From positions 248,001 to 312,000 of the forward strand of contig NZ_FQVN01000008.1 in NCBI RefSeq assembly GCF_900129375.1: 64,000 nt of DNA, in the 5' to 3' direction. Source of the stretch: Streptoalloteichus hindustanus. Lineage in GTDB: Bacteria > Actinomycetota > Actinomycetes > Mycobacteriales > Pseudonocardiaceae. The position numbers and the translations under genes were made by a program. The notes under the pieces are model-generated. The model saw only the letters and a program-made list of their open reading frames with translations. It had not been told where the DNA came from and did no database searches. Of this stretch, positions 45,241 to 56,758 are shown one piece after another; the stretch's first letter is position 1, and each line of letters starts with the position of its first letter.

Positions 45241-47019
45241 GTGACGGCCGTCGCCCCCCAGCCGATCGCGGCGCGCCCGTATCCGGCGCGTCAGACGGTC
45301 AAGGGTTCGTTCCTGCTGCGGATGCTGCGGACCACGGACCACAAGCAGCTCGGCATCATGTACATCGTCACGTCGATGGCCTTCTTCCTGGTCGGCGGCG
45401 TGATGGCGCTGTTGATGCGCACCGAGCTCGCGCGGCCGGGTCTGCAGTTCCTGTCGCAGGAGCAGTTCAACCAGCTCTTCACCATGCACGGCACGGTGAT
45501 GCTGCTGCTGTACGCGACGCCGATCGTCTTCGGCTTCGCCAACTACGTTCTGCCGCTGCAGATCGGCTCGCCGGACGTCGCGTTCCCGAGGCTGAACGCG
45601 TTCTCCTACTGGCTGTTCCTGTTCGGCAGCCTCATCACGCTCAGCGGGTTCATCACCCCCGGCGGCGCGGCCGACTTCGGCTGGTTCGCCTACACCCCGC
45701 TGTCCGACGCGGTGAACTCCCCGGGCGTGGGCGCCGACCTGTGGTTGGCCGGCCTGACCGTCTCCGGTCTGGGCACCATCCTCGGCGCCGTCAACATGAT
45801 CACCACCGTGGTCTGCCTGCGGGCGCCCGGCATGACCATGTTCCGGATGCCGATCTTCACGTGGAACATCCTGGTCACCAGCCTGCTGGTGCTGATGGCG
45901 TTCCCGATCCTGACCGCCGCGCTGCTGGGCCTGCTGGCCGACCGGCACCTGGGCGCGCACGTGTTCGACCCGAACAACGGCGGCGTGATCCTCTGGCAGC
46001 ACCTGTTCTGGTTCTTCGGCCACCCCGAGGTCTACATCATCGCGCTGCCGTTCTTCGGCATCGTGTCCGAGATCTTCCCGGTGTTCAGCCGCAAGCCGCT
46101 GTTCGGCTACAAGGGCCTGGTCTACGCGACCCTGGTGATCGCGGCGCTGTCGGTGACCGTGTGGGCGCACCACATGTACGCCACCGGCGCGGTGCTGCTG
46201 CCGTTCTTCGCGTTCATGACCTTCCTGATCGCGGTGCCGACCGGCGTGAAGTTCTTCAACTGGATCGGCACGATGTGGAAGGGGCAGCTCACCTTCGAGA
46301 CCCCGATGCTGTTCAGCGTCGGCTTCATCGTGACCTTCCTCTTCGGCGGTCTGTCCGGCGTGCTGCTGGCCGCCCCGCCGATCGACTTCCACGTGTCGGA
46401 CACCTACTTCGTGGTGGCGCACTTCCACTACGTGCTCTACGGCACGATCGCCTTCGCGACCTTCGCCGGCATCTACTTCTGGTTCCCGAAGATGACTGGG
46501 CGCCTGCTCGACGAGAAGCTGGGCAAGCTGCACTTCTGGACCACGTTCATCGGCTTCCACGCCACGTTCCTGGTGCAGCACTGGCTGGGCAACGAGGGCA
46601 TGCCGCGGCGGTACGCCGACTACCTGCCCAGCGACGGTTTCACCACGCTGAACACGATCTCCACGATCGGCGCGTACATCCTGGGCGCCTCGATGCTGCC
46701 GTTCATCTGGAACGTGTTCAAGAGCTACCGGTACGGCGAGATCGTCGAGGTGGACGACCCCTGGGGCTACGGCAACTCGCTGGAGTGGGCGACCTCCTGC
46801 CCGCCGCCTCGGCACAACTTCACCGAGCTGCCCCGGATCCGCTCCGAGCGCCCGGCGTTCGAGCTGCACTACCCGCACATGACCGAGCGGATGCGGCTGG
46901 AGGCGCACGTGGGCCTGACCGGCAAGCCGGCGCACGCCCCCGCCCCGTCCGAGCTGGCCGCCGCCGCGGTCCAGTCCGGCCAGGCGGGTTCGACCGAGGG
47001 CGACCCGAAGGACAAGTGA
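45241..47019 (+). CDS. ctaD: Cytochrome c oxidase subunit I
   Basis: A 592-residue haem-copper oxidase subunit with twelve membrane helices. Haem ligands are His83 (TMHGTVML) and His396, with His394 for the high-spin haem (AHFHYVLYG). Copper ligands are His261 in GHPEVYI (cross-linked Tyr265) and His310-His311 in AHHMYATG. It is the proton-pumping catalytic subunit of the aa3 terminal oxidase. GTG at 45241 is chosen because the actinobacterial N-terminus ([16 protein letters not shown]) begins there. Actinobacterial ctaD is commonly separate from ctaC/E, as here, and lies next to serB. Confidence 0.97.
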   Translation: MTAVAPQPIAARPYPARQTVKGSFLLRMLRTTDHKQLGIMYIVTSMAFFLVGGVMALLMRTELARPGLQFLSQEQFNQLFTMHGTVMLLLYATPIVFGFANYVLPLQIGSPDVAFPRLNAFSYWLFLFGSLITLSGFITPGGAADFGWFAYTPLSDAVNSPGVGADLWLAGLTVSGLGTILGAVNMITTVVCLRAPGMTMFRMPIFTWNILVTSLLVLMAFPILTAALLGLLADRHLGAHVFDPNNGGVILWQHLFWFFGHPEVYIIALPFFGIVSEIFPVFSRKPLFGYKGLVYATLVIAALSVTVWAHHMYATGAVLLPFFAFMTFLIAVPTGVKFFNWIGTMWKGQLTFETPMLFSVGFIVTFLFGGLSGVLLAAPPIDFHVSDTYFVVAHFHYVLYGTIAFATFAGIYFWFPKMTGRLLDEKLGKLHFWTTFIGFHATFLVQHWLGNEGMPRRYADYLPSDGFTTLNTISTIGAYILGASMLPFIWNVFKSYRYGEIVEVDDPWGYGNSLEWATSCPPPRHNFTELPRIRSERPAFELHYPHMTERMRLEAHVGLTGKPAHAPAPSELAAAAVQSGQAGSTEGDPKDK

Positions 47020-49250
<2,231 letters not shown>

Positions 49251-49289
49251 GGAGCTGACGGGGCTGCGGGCGGAGGGCGGAGGACCAGC

Positions 49290-49592
49290 TCAGCGGCGCT
49301 GCCCAAGCACGAGGTCGCTCACCGTCCCGGCGGTCCTGACGGGTTGCGGGGCCGGGCGCTTGCGGCGCTTCGCCGGAGTGATCCGTCCCTCGGCGATGGA
49401 TCGTTCCGTGGCCGTGGCCGTGGCCGTGGCCGTGGCCGTGGCCGTGGCCGTGGCTGGGGCTGTCGGGCCGGCCGCCGGCACGATCCGCGCGATCACCCGT
49501 CCCCGGTCTGTCACGGCCACTGCCCGCCCCCGGCGCACCTCCGCCAGGCACCGGCTGAGCTCGTTGCGCAGGGCGTGCACACCGACCTTCAT
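49290..49592 (-). CDS. Phd/YefM-type antitoxin, apparently orphan, with an (Ala-Thr) repeat
   Basis: A 100-residue protein. The first 40 residues (VGVHALRNELSRCLAEVRRGRAVAVTDRGRVIARIVP) are a typical Phd/YefM DNA-binding head. The middle is (AT)8 to (AT)9, coded by the hexamer repeat. The end is a basic segment where antitoxins normally hold their toxin-binding part. No toxin gene follows within the 40 bases before the Pth2 gene or precedes it on this strand. The repeat copy number would change the linker length without shifting frame. Confidence 0.8.
   Translation of the reverse strand: MKVGVHALRNELSRCLAEVRRGRAVAVTDRGRVIARIVPAAGPTAPATATATATATATATATERSIAEGRITPAKRRKRPAPQPVRTAGTVSDLVLGQRR
49406..49453. 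repeat. Hexanucleotide tandem repeat (CCGTGG)8 inside the antitoxin gene
   Basis: Eight perfect copies. Read on the minus strand it is CCACGG, the same unit as the intergenic array at 2561-2596. Being a multiple of three, length changes keep the gene in frame. Confidence 0.92.
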
Positions 49593-49654
49593 GACGACCT
49601 CCTGTGGTCACCTTCAACACCGAATGTGACCACGACCGCGTGGACGTCCGAGCG

Positions 49655-51748
49655 TCAGGTGTTGATGCGGCGGAGGGCGGCGCGGACGACCTCCGGGTCG
49701 TGGGTGGTCCAGAACGGCGGCAGGGAGGCGCGGAGGAACCCGCCGTAGCGGGCCGTGGCCAGCCGGGGGTCGAGGATGGCGACCACGCCCCGGTCGTTCA
49801 TGGAGCGCAGCAGCCGGCCGGCGCCCTGGGCCAGCAGCAGGGCCGCGTGGGTGGCGGCGACGGTGAGGAACCCGTTGCCGCCCCTGGCGGCCACCGCGCG
49901 CTGGCGCGCCGAGGCCAGCGGGTCGTCCGGGCGGGGGAACGGGATGCGGTCCATCACCACGAGCTGGAGCGCCGGGCCGGGCACGTCGACGCCCTGCCAC
50001 AGCGACAGGGTGCCGAACAGGCAGGTCGGCTCGTCCTCGGCGAACTGCTTGACCAGCAACGAGGTCGAGTCGTCGCCCTGGCAGAGGATGGTGTTCGGCA
50101 GCCGCTCCCGCAGCGCCTCGGTGGCCTGCTTGGCCGCGCGCATCGAGGAGAACAGGCCGAGCGCGCGGCCGCCGGCGGCCTCGACCAGCTCGGCGAGCTC
50201 GTCCAGGTACTGCGGGGGCAGGCCGTCCCGCCCCGGCTGCGGCAGGTGGCGGGCCAGGTAGAGGATGCCGCTGCGCGGGTGGTCGAACGGCGAGCCGACG
50301 TCGAGCGACGTCCACTTCGGACCGTCCACGGCGGGCGATCCGGTGTCGTCGGCCGGCGGCTCCTTCTCGGTGGCCGCGCCCGGGGCGCGGCGGCTCGGGG
50401 CCGGCGCCGGCGGCAGGCCCCACTGGCGGGCCAGGGTGTCGAAGGTGCCGCCCAGGGTGAGGGTCGCCGAGGTGAGCACCACCGAGCGCGGCCCGAACAG
50501 CCGCTCGCGCAGCAGGCCGCCGACGCTGAGCGGGGCGACCCGCAGCGCCGAGGGCCGGGTGTGGTCCTGGCCCACCCCGCCGGAGATCCACACCACGTCG
50601 TACCGGTCCTGCTCCGGCGGCTCGAAGGCCGTCAGCAGGCGGACCGCCGTGTCGTGCACCTCCTCCAGCAGGGCCAGCGCGAGCTTGCGGGCCGTGCTGC
50701 CCTCGACGTCCTCCTTGCGCTCGGGGCCGAGCGCGGTGACGCAGGCGTGCGCGGCGTCGCGGACCACGGCGACCGCGCCGGCCAGCGGTGTGGGCAGGTC
50801 GTCGAGCCGGCCGGGGGCGAGCTCGGCCAGGGTGAGGTGCAGGCCGTCGCCCGCCTCGGCCAGCCGGTCGGCGATCTCCTCGTCGACCAGTCGGCCGCAC
50901 CGGCGCGCGGCCGCGGCGACCGCGTTCGGGGTCAGCTCGGCGGTCGCCACCGAGGTGACCCGGTCGACCAGGTCGTGCGCCTCGTCCACGACGACCACGT
51001 CGTGCTCGGGCAGCACGGGGTAGCCCTCCAGGGCGTCGATGGCCAGCAGCGCGTGGTTGGTGACGACGAGGTCGGCCTTGCCGGCCTCGGCCCGCGCCCG
51101 CTCCGCGAAGCAGTCCACGCCGATCGGGCACCGGGAGACGCCGAGGCACTCCTTGGCCGTCACCGACACCTGCCGCCACGCCTGCTCGCTGACGCCGGGC
51201 ACGAGCTCGTCCCGGTCGCCGGTCTCGGTGTCCGACGACCACTCGTGCAGCCGCTTCACCTGCCGGCCCATGGCCGACACGGCGAACGGGTCGAACAGGC
51301 CGGGATCCTCCGGCTCCTCGGGCGCGCCGGTGTGCAGGCGGTGCAGGCACAGGTAGTTGCGCCGGCCCTTGAGGATGGCGAACCGGGGCTCCCTCCCCAG
51401 CAGCGGGCTGAGCGCCTTGGCCAGCCGGGGGAGGTCCCGGTCGACGAGCTGGCGTTGCAGGGCGATGGTGGCGGTGGAGACGACGACGGTGGCGTCCTCG
51501 ACGACCGCGTGGCGCAGCGCGGGCACCAGGTAGGCCAGCGACTTGCCGGTGCCCGTGCCGGCCTGCACCGCCAGGTGCTCGCCGGTGCGGATCGCCCTGG
51601 CGACCGCCTCGGCCATCGCCACCTGGCCAGGCCGCTCCGCGCCGCCGACGGCCTCGACGGCCGCCGTGAGCAGCGCGGTCACGTCGGGGACCTCGTCGGC
51701 GTTCGCCGAGGGGAGGGGCTTGGTGGCTTGGAGGGAGGAGGCCGGCAC
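49655..51748 (-). CDS. DinG/XPD-family ATP-dependent DNA helicase
   Basis: A 697-residue superfamily 2 helicase of the DinG/XPD kind. Walker A is AGTGTGKSLAY near residue 55, the DEAH box is VVVDEAHDLVD, and later motifs are TSATLTLGGTF and FGTLSLWQGVDVPG. The four cysteines of an iron-sulfur cluster are suggested by Cys residues in NYLCLH, KECLGVSRCPIG and VDCFAE. It unwinds DNA in repair or R-loop removal. GTG at 51748 is used as the start; it lies 12 bases downstream of the nucleotidyltransferase gene, so the two form an operon. Confidence 0.93.
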   Translation of the reverse strand: MPASSLQATKPLPSANADEVPDVTALLTAAVEAVGGAERPGQVAMAEAVARAIRTGEHLAVQAGTGTGKSLAYLVPALRHAVVEDATVVVSTATIALQRQLVDRDLPRLAKALSPLLGREPRFAILKGRRNYLCLHRLHTGAPEEPEDPGLFDPFAVSAMGRQVKRLHEWSSDTETGDRDELVPGVSEQAWRQVSVTAKECLGVSRCPIGVDCFAERARAEAGKADLVVTNHALLAIDALEGYPVLPEHDVVVVDEAHDLVDRVTSVATAELTPNAVAAAARRCGRLVDEEIADRLAEAGDGLHLTLAELAPGRLDDLPTPLAGAVAVVRDAAHACVTALGPERKEDVEGSTARKLALALLEEVHDTAVRLLTAFEPPEQDRYDVVWISGGVGQDHTRPSALRVAPLSVGGLLRERLFGPRSVVLTSATLTLGGTFDTLARQWGLPPAPAPSRRAPGAATEKEPPADDTGSPAVDGPKWTSLDVGSPFDHPRSGILYLARHLPQPGRDGLPPQYLDELAELVEAAGGRALGLFSSMRAAKQATEALRERLPNTILCQGDDSTSLLVKQFAEDEPTCLFGTLSLWQGVDVPGPALQLVVMDRIPFPRPDDPLASARQRAVAARGGNGFLTVAATHAALLLAQGAGRLLRSMNDRGVVAILDPRLATARYGGFLRASLPPFWTTHDPEVVRAALRRINT

Positions 51749-51759
51749 GCCGAACCACG

Positions 51760-52551
51760 CTACCCGGCCGGACTGACCGCCACGTCGGCCTCCGCCAGGA
51801 TGCGGCGGCCCACCTCCAGCGCGGCCCTGCCGTGCTCGGCGGTCAGCGGAACCGGTTCGCCCGCCCGGGCCGCGACCAGTTGGCGCAGCGGGTCGGCGAG
51901 GTCCGGCCACTCCCGGGCGGCCAGCTCGGCGCCCCGCGACTTGCTGACGACCTCGCCGGTGCGCAGCGTGTGCCACAACCGCGCCGGCCCGAACGCGATC
52001 CACATCACGGCGGTGGGCAGCACGGGGTCGCCCGGGCCGCGCAGGCCCAGCAGCGCGGCGGCCTGCTCCAGCAGCGGCGCCCAGTACGCGGCGAGGTTCT
52101 CCCGGCAGAACGCGTGGACCGCCGCGGCGTCGACGGGCGGGTGCGGGCGCTCGCCGCGCACGGTGACCCGGTGCCGGTCGAGCTGGAGCCAGGTGACGGG
52201 GTTGAGCAGGAACGCGCGGTCGGTGACGTTGAGCTCGCCGTCGTTGGCCCACGGCCCGGCCGAGGCGCGCTCCGGCGGTCCCGTCAGCTCGCCGGCCCTC
52301 AGGTACACCGCCTCGACGTGGACGCCGGGGCCGGTGTGCGCCGCGCCCAGCGCCGCCAGGTCGTCGGCGTCCGGCTCCCGAATCAGCTCGGCCACCACGT
52401 CCAGGTCGGAGACGCCGGGCCGGTAGTCGTCCAGCGCCGCCGAGCCGATCACGTGCAGGCCCGCGACCAGGCCGGGGGCTGCGGCGTCCAGGCGGGCCAG
52501 GTGCTCGGCGGCGGCCTCGGCCGCGGCCGGCGACAACGCGATGTCGATCAC
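51760..52551 (-). CDS. Nucleotidyltransferase-fold protein (AadA-like)
   Basis: A 263-residue protein with the polymerase-beta-type nucleotidyltransferase motif GSAALDDYRPGVSDLDVVAE (GS and DxD) near residues 40-58, followed by an all-helical C-terminal domain like that of AadA-type aminoglycoside adenylyltransferases (DUF4111). It could be an aminoglycoside-modifying enzyme or a general nucleotidyltransferase; such genes beside dinG are ordinary in actinobacteria. GTG start at 52551. The position, 10 kb outside the antibiotic cluster, does not by itself argue for self-resistance. Confidence 0.8.
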   Translation of the reverse strand: MIDIALSPAAAEAAAEHLARLDAAAPGLVAGLHVIGSAALDDYRPGVSDLDVVAELIREPDADDLAALGAAHTGPGVHVEAVYLRAGELTGPPERASAGPWANDGELNVTDRAFLLNPVTWLQLDRHRVTVRGERPHPPVDAAAVHAFCRENLAAYWAPLLEQAAALLGLRGPGDPVLPTAVMWIAFGPARLWHTLRTGEVVSKSRGAELAAREWPDLADPLRQLVAARAGEPVPLTAEHGRAALEVGRRILAEADVAVSPAG

Positions 52552-52626
52552 TCGGGGGACGGTAGCGGGTGACGACGATCCGGTGCCGGTTCCCTCACGG
52601 GACGGTCTCGGCGGGCGTTGGGCCGG

Positions 52627-53094
52627 ATGGAGCAGGACAGGATGCTTCCCGTGCTGCCTCCCGCCCGTCCGTCCCGCTGGTTCCCGCTGGTGGCCGTCGC
52701 CCTGCTCGCGGCGACCGGCTGCCAGCCGCAGGAGCGCGGGCGGATCCTGGTCGGGCGGGACAAGAACGACGCGGTGATCGCGGTCCTCGGCACCTGCTCC
52801 GCGGGGGAGCGGGTGGAACTGGTGATCACGAACCGGGCGGCCGACGGCGAGGTGGCCAGGGCCAGCACCCGGACCAGGGGCGGGGTGCTGCGGGTGGGGC
52901 TCTACGGGCCGCCGCCGGGATGGGAGGTCGAGCGGTGGGACCTGCTGTCCAGCACCGGCCGGGTGCACGTCAACGCCACCGTGACCAACGGGCGGGGCGA
53001 GGTCGCCCACCGGCTCCAGCCGGTCGTCGTGGACCTGGACCGGGTGCGGCCGCTGGACGCGGGGGCCGACGAGGAGGCGCAGCGCACCTGCTGA
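52627..53094 (+). CDS. Small secreted lipoprotein of unknown function
   Basis: About 155 residues. The start has two basic residues and a hydrophobic core that ends in the lipobox LLAATGC, so it is lipid-anchored outside the membrane. The rest is beta-rich and matches the common DUF2771-like actinobacterial lipoproteins only loosely. ATG at 52627 is used; ATG at 52642 is also possible. It is a single gene, divergent from the nucleotidyltransferase gene. Confidence 0.75.
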   Translation: MEQDRMLPVLPPARPSRWFPLVAVALLAATGCQPQERGRILVGRDKNDAVIAVLGTCSAGERVELVITNRAADGEVARASTRTRGGVLRVGLYGPPPGWEVERWDLLSSTGRVHVNATVTNGRGEVAHRLQPVVVDLDRVRPLDAGADEEAQRTC

Positions 53095-53127
53095 GCGCGT
53101 CCCGGGGTCGGCGGGCCGGACGTGGAA

Positions 53128-53169
53128 CGGCGTGTGGCGCGTGTCCCGGAGGACGCGCGCCACACGCCG
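53128..53169. terminator. 19-bp bidirectional hairpin
   Basis: A 19-bp stem with one G-T pair (53128-53146 with 53151-53169) and a CGGA loop, between the convergent lipoprotein and bioY genes. Confidence 0.8.
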
Positions 53170-53187
53170 GTCGAGCTGGGGTGGGTG

Positions 53188-53784
53188 TCAGCGCTGGATG
53201 CGCCGCACCAGGGCCCACGCGCCGGGCAGCAGGCCGGCGGCCAGCGCGATCTTGATCGCGTCGCCGACCAGGAACGGCGCCATGCCCTTGGCCAGCGCGG
53301 TGCTCAGGTCGAACCCGGTGACCGCCATCAGCCACGGCACGCCCACGGCGTAGATGGCCACGTTGCCGAGCACCATCGTGCCGGCGGTGCGCAGCGGGGT
53401 GCGGTCACCGCCGCGCGCGGCCAGCGCGCCCACCAGGGTGCCCGCGACCAGGAAGCCCACGACGTAGCCGAAGCTGGCGCCACCCGCGCCGGCCGAGCCG
53501 TTCGAGAACCACGGCACGCCGGCCACGCCGGCCAGCAGGTACAGCGCCATGGCGGCGGCGCCCCGCTGCCAGCCGAGGGACGCGCCCACCAGCAGCGCGC
53601 CGAGGGTCTGCGCGGTGACCGGGACCGGGCTGCCCGGCACCGGCAGCGCCACCTGGGCGAGCAGGCCGGTCAGGCCGGCGCCGGCGACGATCAGGGCGGC
53701 GTCGCGGACGGCGGCGCCGGGAACGAGGTCGGCGAGGACCGCGCGCGGGCGCGCCAGGCCGACCGGGTGTGCGGCAAGGGACAC
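53188..53784 (-). CDS. bioY: Biotin transporter substrate-binding subunit BioY
   Basis: A 198-residue BioY, the biotin-binding membrane component of ECF transporters, with six helices. The patterns VPVTAQTLGALLVGASLGWQ, GVAGVPWFSNGSAG and GYVVGFLVAGTLVG are typical. It can work alone at low capacity or with BioM/BioN, which are not near. GTG at 53784 is preceded by AGGAGG. A perfect palindrome lies about 115 bases upstream and may be an operator. Confidence 0.93.
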   Translation of the reverse strand: MSLAAHPVGLARPRAVLADLVPGAAVRDAALIVAGAGLTGLLAQVALPVPGSPVPVTAQTLGALLVGASLGWQRGAAAMALYLLAGVAGVPWFSNGSAGAGGASFGYVVGFLVAGTLVGALAARGGDRTPLRTAGTMVLGNVAIYAVGVPWLMAVTGFDLSTALAKGMAPFLVGDAIKIALAAGLLPGAWALVRRIQR

Positions 53785-53900
53785 GGGGACCTCCTGTGAC
53801 GGCAGTGCGCCGGGCGCTGGGACGAGCGCCAGGGGCACTGGGACGAGCACTGTGCCGGGGTCTTGCTCCCGGAGGCTAACCGGGCTGACCCCCGCTGGTC

Positions 53901-53912
53901 GTTGTCGACAAC
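53901..53912. promoter_or_regulatory. 12-base perfect palindrome upstream of bioY
   Basis: GTTGTCGACAAC is a perfect palindrome in the otherwise gene-free 0.5 kb between bioY and pncA. It has the form of a repressor operator. Which protein binds is unknown. Confidence 0.45.
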
Positions 53913-54117
53913 CGACAAAGATCCGCGGGCTGGTGACCGGGATCATGCGGCGCCCGGACCGCGCCCGGCTGGGGGTGGCGCCGGACGGCGAAGCGGGCCG
54001 CCGTCCAGCACACTCCCGGAAGTCCTTGCCAGTCAAAGAAGTTTTCGTACAGCGGACAGGTCTTGACGGGTGCCCGGTTCGGTGTTTGGCAAGTGGTTTT
54101 CCGGAAAAACCCGGCAG

Positions 54118-54145
54118 TTGTCCACAGGGGACTGAGTTGTCCACA
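54118..54145 (+). promoter_or_regulatory. Two DnaA boxes (TTGTCCACA), 19 bases apart
   Basis: Two perfect copies of TTGTCCACA, the actinobacterial DnaA box consensus, in the same orientation at 54118-54126 and 54137-54145. The nearby repeats GTGGTTTTCC (54093 and 54159) flank them. No dnaA or dnaN is near, so this is not the main origin; it may titrate DnaA or control local genes. The remainder of the 53785-54288 gap shows nothing else. Confidence 0.65.
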
Positions 54146-54288
54146 GGGAGCGGCGCTGTGGTTTTCCCGGCCGGGGTGGGCCGATAGGCTGGAGCAGGGC
54201 TCGCCCCCCAGGGCGGGTGGGGGCTGTTCCCGGGTAGGGGAAAAACGGGACGGGCGACGTCCCGGAAGGCGCCGGATCGCGGGCGGGC

Positions 54289-54858
54289 TCAGGCCGCGTG
54301 CGGCGAGCCGACGAGGGTGACCCCACCGGCGCGGAGCTGGTCGAGGGCGCTGTCGACCGTCGGCCGGGCCACCCCCGCTGTGAGGTCGAGGAGCACCGTG
54401 GTGGCGAAGCCCTCGCGCACGGCGTCCAGCGCGGTGGCGCGCACGCAGTGATCGGTGGCGATCCCGACGACGTCGACGCTGTCCACGTCGTGCGCGCGCA
54501 ACCAGTCGGCCAGGCCCGTGCCGTTCTCGTCCACGCCCTCGAAGCCCGAGTAGGCGGCGGACCGGGCGCCCTTGGAGAAGACCGCGTCGAACTGCCCGGT
54601 GTCCAGGTTCGCGTGGAACTCCGCGCCCGGGGTCCCCACGACGCAGTGCGGCGGCCAGGTGTCGACGAAGTCCGGCTCGGCGCTGAAGTGCGCGCCGGGG
54701 TCGACGTGGTAGTCCCTGGTGGCCGCCACCCGCTCGTACCGGTTCTCCGCCAGGTGCCGTGAGATCGCCGCCGCCACCTCGGCCCCGCCGGCCACCGGCA
54801 GCGACCCGCCCTCGCAGAAGTCGTTCTGCACGTCCACGACGATCAGTGCCCGCGCCAT
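54289..54858 (-). CDS. pncA: Nicotinamidase
   Basis: A 189-residue isochorismatase-fold amidase. The catalytic triad is Asp10 (VDVQNDF), Lys in VFSKG and Cys in IATDHCV. The metal site is in RDYHVDPGAHF. It converts nicotinamide to nicotinate. It lies 14 bases downstream of pncB, so the two form a salvage operon. Confidence 0.95.
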   Translation of the reverse strand: MARALIVVDVQNDFCEGGSLPVAGGAEVAAAISRHLAENRYERVAATRDYHVDPGAHFSAEPDFVDTWPPHCVVGTPGAEFHANLDTGQFDAVFSKGARSAAYSGFEGVDENGTGLADWLRAHDVDSVDVVGIATDHCVRATALDAVREGFATTVLLDLTAGVARPTVDSALDQLRAGGVTLVGSPHAA

Positions 54859-54872
54859 CGCCGCCCCACCCC

Positions 54873-56174
54873 TCACTCGGCGAAGAAGACGGTGGGGATG
54901 GCGGGTTCGCCGTGCGAGAGCTTGAGGCCCTCCCACGGCACGCTCACCAGTGCCCTCCGCAACCGCTGCCTGCTGTCCTCCAGGGTGGGCAGCCCGGCCA
55001 CCACCTGTCCACCCCGCATCAGCGGGACCTGCAGCTCGCGGTCGTGCTCGCCGCGCTCCGGCTCGGGGCCGCCCCGGCGGTACACGACCTCCTCGATCGC
55101 GGTGCCGGTCGGCTTGTGCCGCCGCAGCGCCGCCTTGCGCCCGCCCTTGGATCCCTTGTGCGAGCTGCGCTTGGCCACCGGCCGGCCCTCGACCTCGACC
55201 AGCTTGTAGACCATCCCGGAGGTCGGCGCGCCGGAGCCGGTCACCACCGAGGTGCCCACCCCGTAGGCGTCCACCGGCTCGGCCCGCAGCGCGGCGATGG
55301 CGAACTCGTCCAGGTCACCGGAGACCACGATCTTGGTGTTGCGGGCGCCCAGCCGGTCGAGCTGCTCCCTGGCCTGCCCGGCCAGCACGCCCAGGTCGCC
55401 GGAGTCGATCCGGATCGCGCCCAGATCGGGGCCGGCCACCCGGATCGCGGTCTCGATGCCGGCGGTGATGTCGAAGGTGTCGACCAGCAGGGTGGTCTGC
55501 GTGCCCAGCGAGGCGATCTGGGAGCGGAACGCCGCCTCCTCGTCGTCGTGCAGCAGCACGAAGGCGTGCGCCGAGGTGCCGGCGGTCGGGATGCCGTACC
55601 GCCGGCCGGCCTCCAGGTTGGAGGTGGCGGTGAACCCGGCGAGGTAGGCGGCGCGGGCCGCGGCCACCGCGGCCTCCTCGTGCGCCCGCCGCGACCCCAT
55701 CTCGATCATCCGGCGGCCGTTGGCCGCGGACACCATGCGGGCCGCCGCCGAGGCGATCGCGCTGTCGTGGTTGAGGATCGACAGGGCCAGCGTCTCCAGC
55801 ACCACCGCCTCGGCGAAGGTGCCGGTGACGGTGAGGATCGGCGAGCCGGGGAAGTACAGCTCGCCCTCGGGGTAGCCGTCGACGTCGCCGCCGAACCGGT
55901 AGTCGGCCAGCCAGCCCAGCGTCGCGTCGTCGACCACCCCCGACTCGGCCAGCCGGCCGAGCTCGGCGTCGGTGAACCGGAAGCGCTCCAGGGCGGCCAG
56001 CAGGCGCCCGGTGCCCGCGACCACGCCGTAGCGCCGGCCGTCGGGCAGCCGCCGGGCGAACAGCTCGAACACGCAACGCCGTTGCGCCGTGCCGTCCCGC
56101 AACGCGCTGGCCAGCATGGTCAGCTCGTAGTGGTCGGTGAACAACGCGGTGCTGCCGGGCTGCGGAGCCGTCAT
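54873..56174 (-). CDS. pncB: Nicotinate phosphoribosyltransferase
   Basis: A 433-residue PncB. The start has TDHYELTMLA, the phosphoribosyl region reads VVSGDLDEFAI and IRIDSGDLG, and the body carries the auto-phosphorylated His region FEMGSRRAHEE. It makes nicotinate mononucleotide from nicotinate and PRPP, the step after PncA. It is divergent from clpS, as in many actinobacteria. Confidence 0.95.
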   Translation of the reverse strand: MTAPQPGSTALFTDHYELTMLASALRDGTAQRRCVFELFARRLPDGRRYGVVAGTGRLLAALERFRFTDAELGRLAESGVVDDATLGWLADYRFGGDVDGYPEGELYFPGSPILTVTGTFAEAVVLETLALSILNHDSAIASAAARMVSAANGRRMIEMGSRRAHEEAAVAAARAAYLAGFTATSNLEAGRRYGIPTAGTSAHAFVLLHDDEEAAFRSQIASLGTQTTLLVDTFDITAGIETAIRVAGPDLGAIRIDSGDLGVLAGQAREQLDRLGARNTKIVVSGDLDEFAIAALRAEPVDAYGVGTSVVTGSGAPTSGMVYKLVEVEGRPVAKRSSHKGSKGGRKAALRRHKPTGTAIEEVVYRRGGPEPERGEHDRELQVPLMRGGQVVAGLPTLEDSRQRLRRALVSVPWEGLKLSHGEPAIPTVFFAE

Positions 56175-56233
56175 AGCCGGTGAGCCTAGAACCGCCCGCG
56201 CCGGAACGGCGCTCCCCGTGGTCCGGACTGTGA

Positions 56234-56259
56234 CGCAGGACCGAGTCGCAGGACCGAGT
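56234..56259. repeat. 13-base tandem duplication in the pncB-clpS promoter region
   Basis: CGCAGGACCGAGT occurs twice in direct succession. It is in the 257-base divergent region that should hold the promoters of pncB and clpS; no other gene is seen there. Confidence 0.7.
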
Positions 56260-56431
56260 CGCGGGGCCCGGTCTCGGGGCCGGGTCGCGGGCCTGGGTCG
56301 TCCGGGCGCCGGCTCGACGGGGCGGGTGGCGTCGGCGGGCCCACTGGTCAGGGGGTCCTCGGCCGCGCCGCCACCGCCGCGAGCCCGCCCCGTCGCCGTT
56401 GCGTCCGGGGGGCGCGTGCCACCATGAAGAC

Positions 56432-56743
56432 ATGACCACGCCCGTCGAGCAGGAGCGGACGCAGGTCGACCCGGCCGTGGACGAGAGCGCCGCCGAGGTC
56501 GGGGCCGAGGACCGACCCTGGATGACGATCGTCTGGAACGATCCGGTCAACCTGATGTCCTACGTGACCTACGTGTTCCAGAAGCTCTTCGGCTACAGCC
56601 GGGAGAAGGCCACCAAGCTCATGTTGGACGTGCACCACAAGGGCAGGGCCGTCGTCTCCTCCGGGTCCAAGGAGAAGGTCGAGGGCGACGTGGCGCGACT
56701 GCACGCGGCCGGCCTGTGGGCGACCATGCAGCGCGAGTCGTGA
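56432..56743 (+). CDS. clpS: ClpS adaptor protein
   Basis: A 103-residue ClpS. The N-terminal 30 residues are flexible and acidic. The core has [17 protein letters not shown] with the Asp-Pro of the N-degron pocket, then HHKGRAVV and the Lys-rich helix. It hands N-end-rule substrates to ClpC/ClpP. ATG at 56432. The gene precedes a DUF2017 gene, a pairing that is constant in actinobacteria. Confidence 0.95.
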   Translation: MTTPVEQERTQVDPAVDESAAEVGAEDRPWMTIVWNDPVNLMSYVTYVFQKLFGYSREKATKLMLDVHHKGRAVVSSGSKEKVEGDVARLHAAGLWATMQRES

Positions 56744-56758
56744 GCGGGTGGGGACCTG

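Noticed and set aside
51760-52551. Nucleotidyltransferase as part of the antibiotic self-resistance
   Set aside because: It is in an operon with a DinG helicase, 10 kb outside the cluster, a common chromosomal arrangement; only the fold suggests aminoglycosides.
54118-54145. Chromosomal origin of replication
   Set aside because: Only two DnaA boxes and no dnaA, dnaN or A/T-rich unwinding region nearby.
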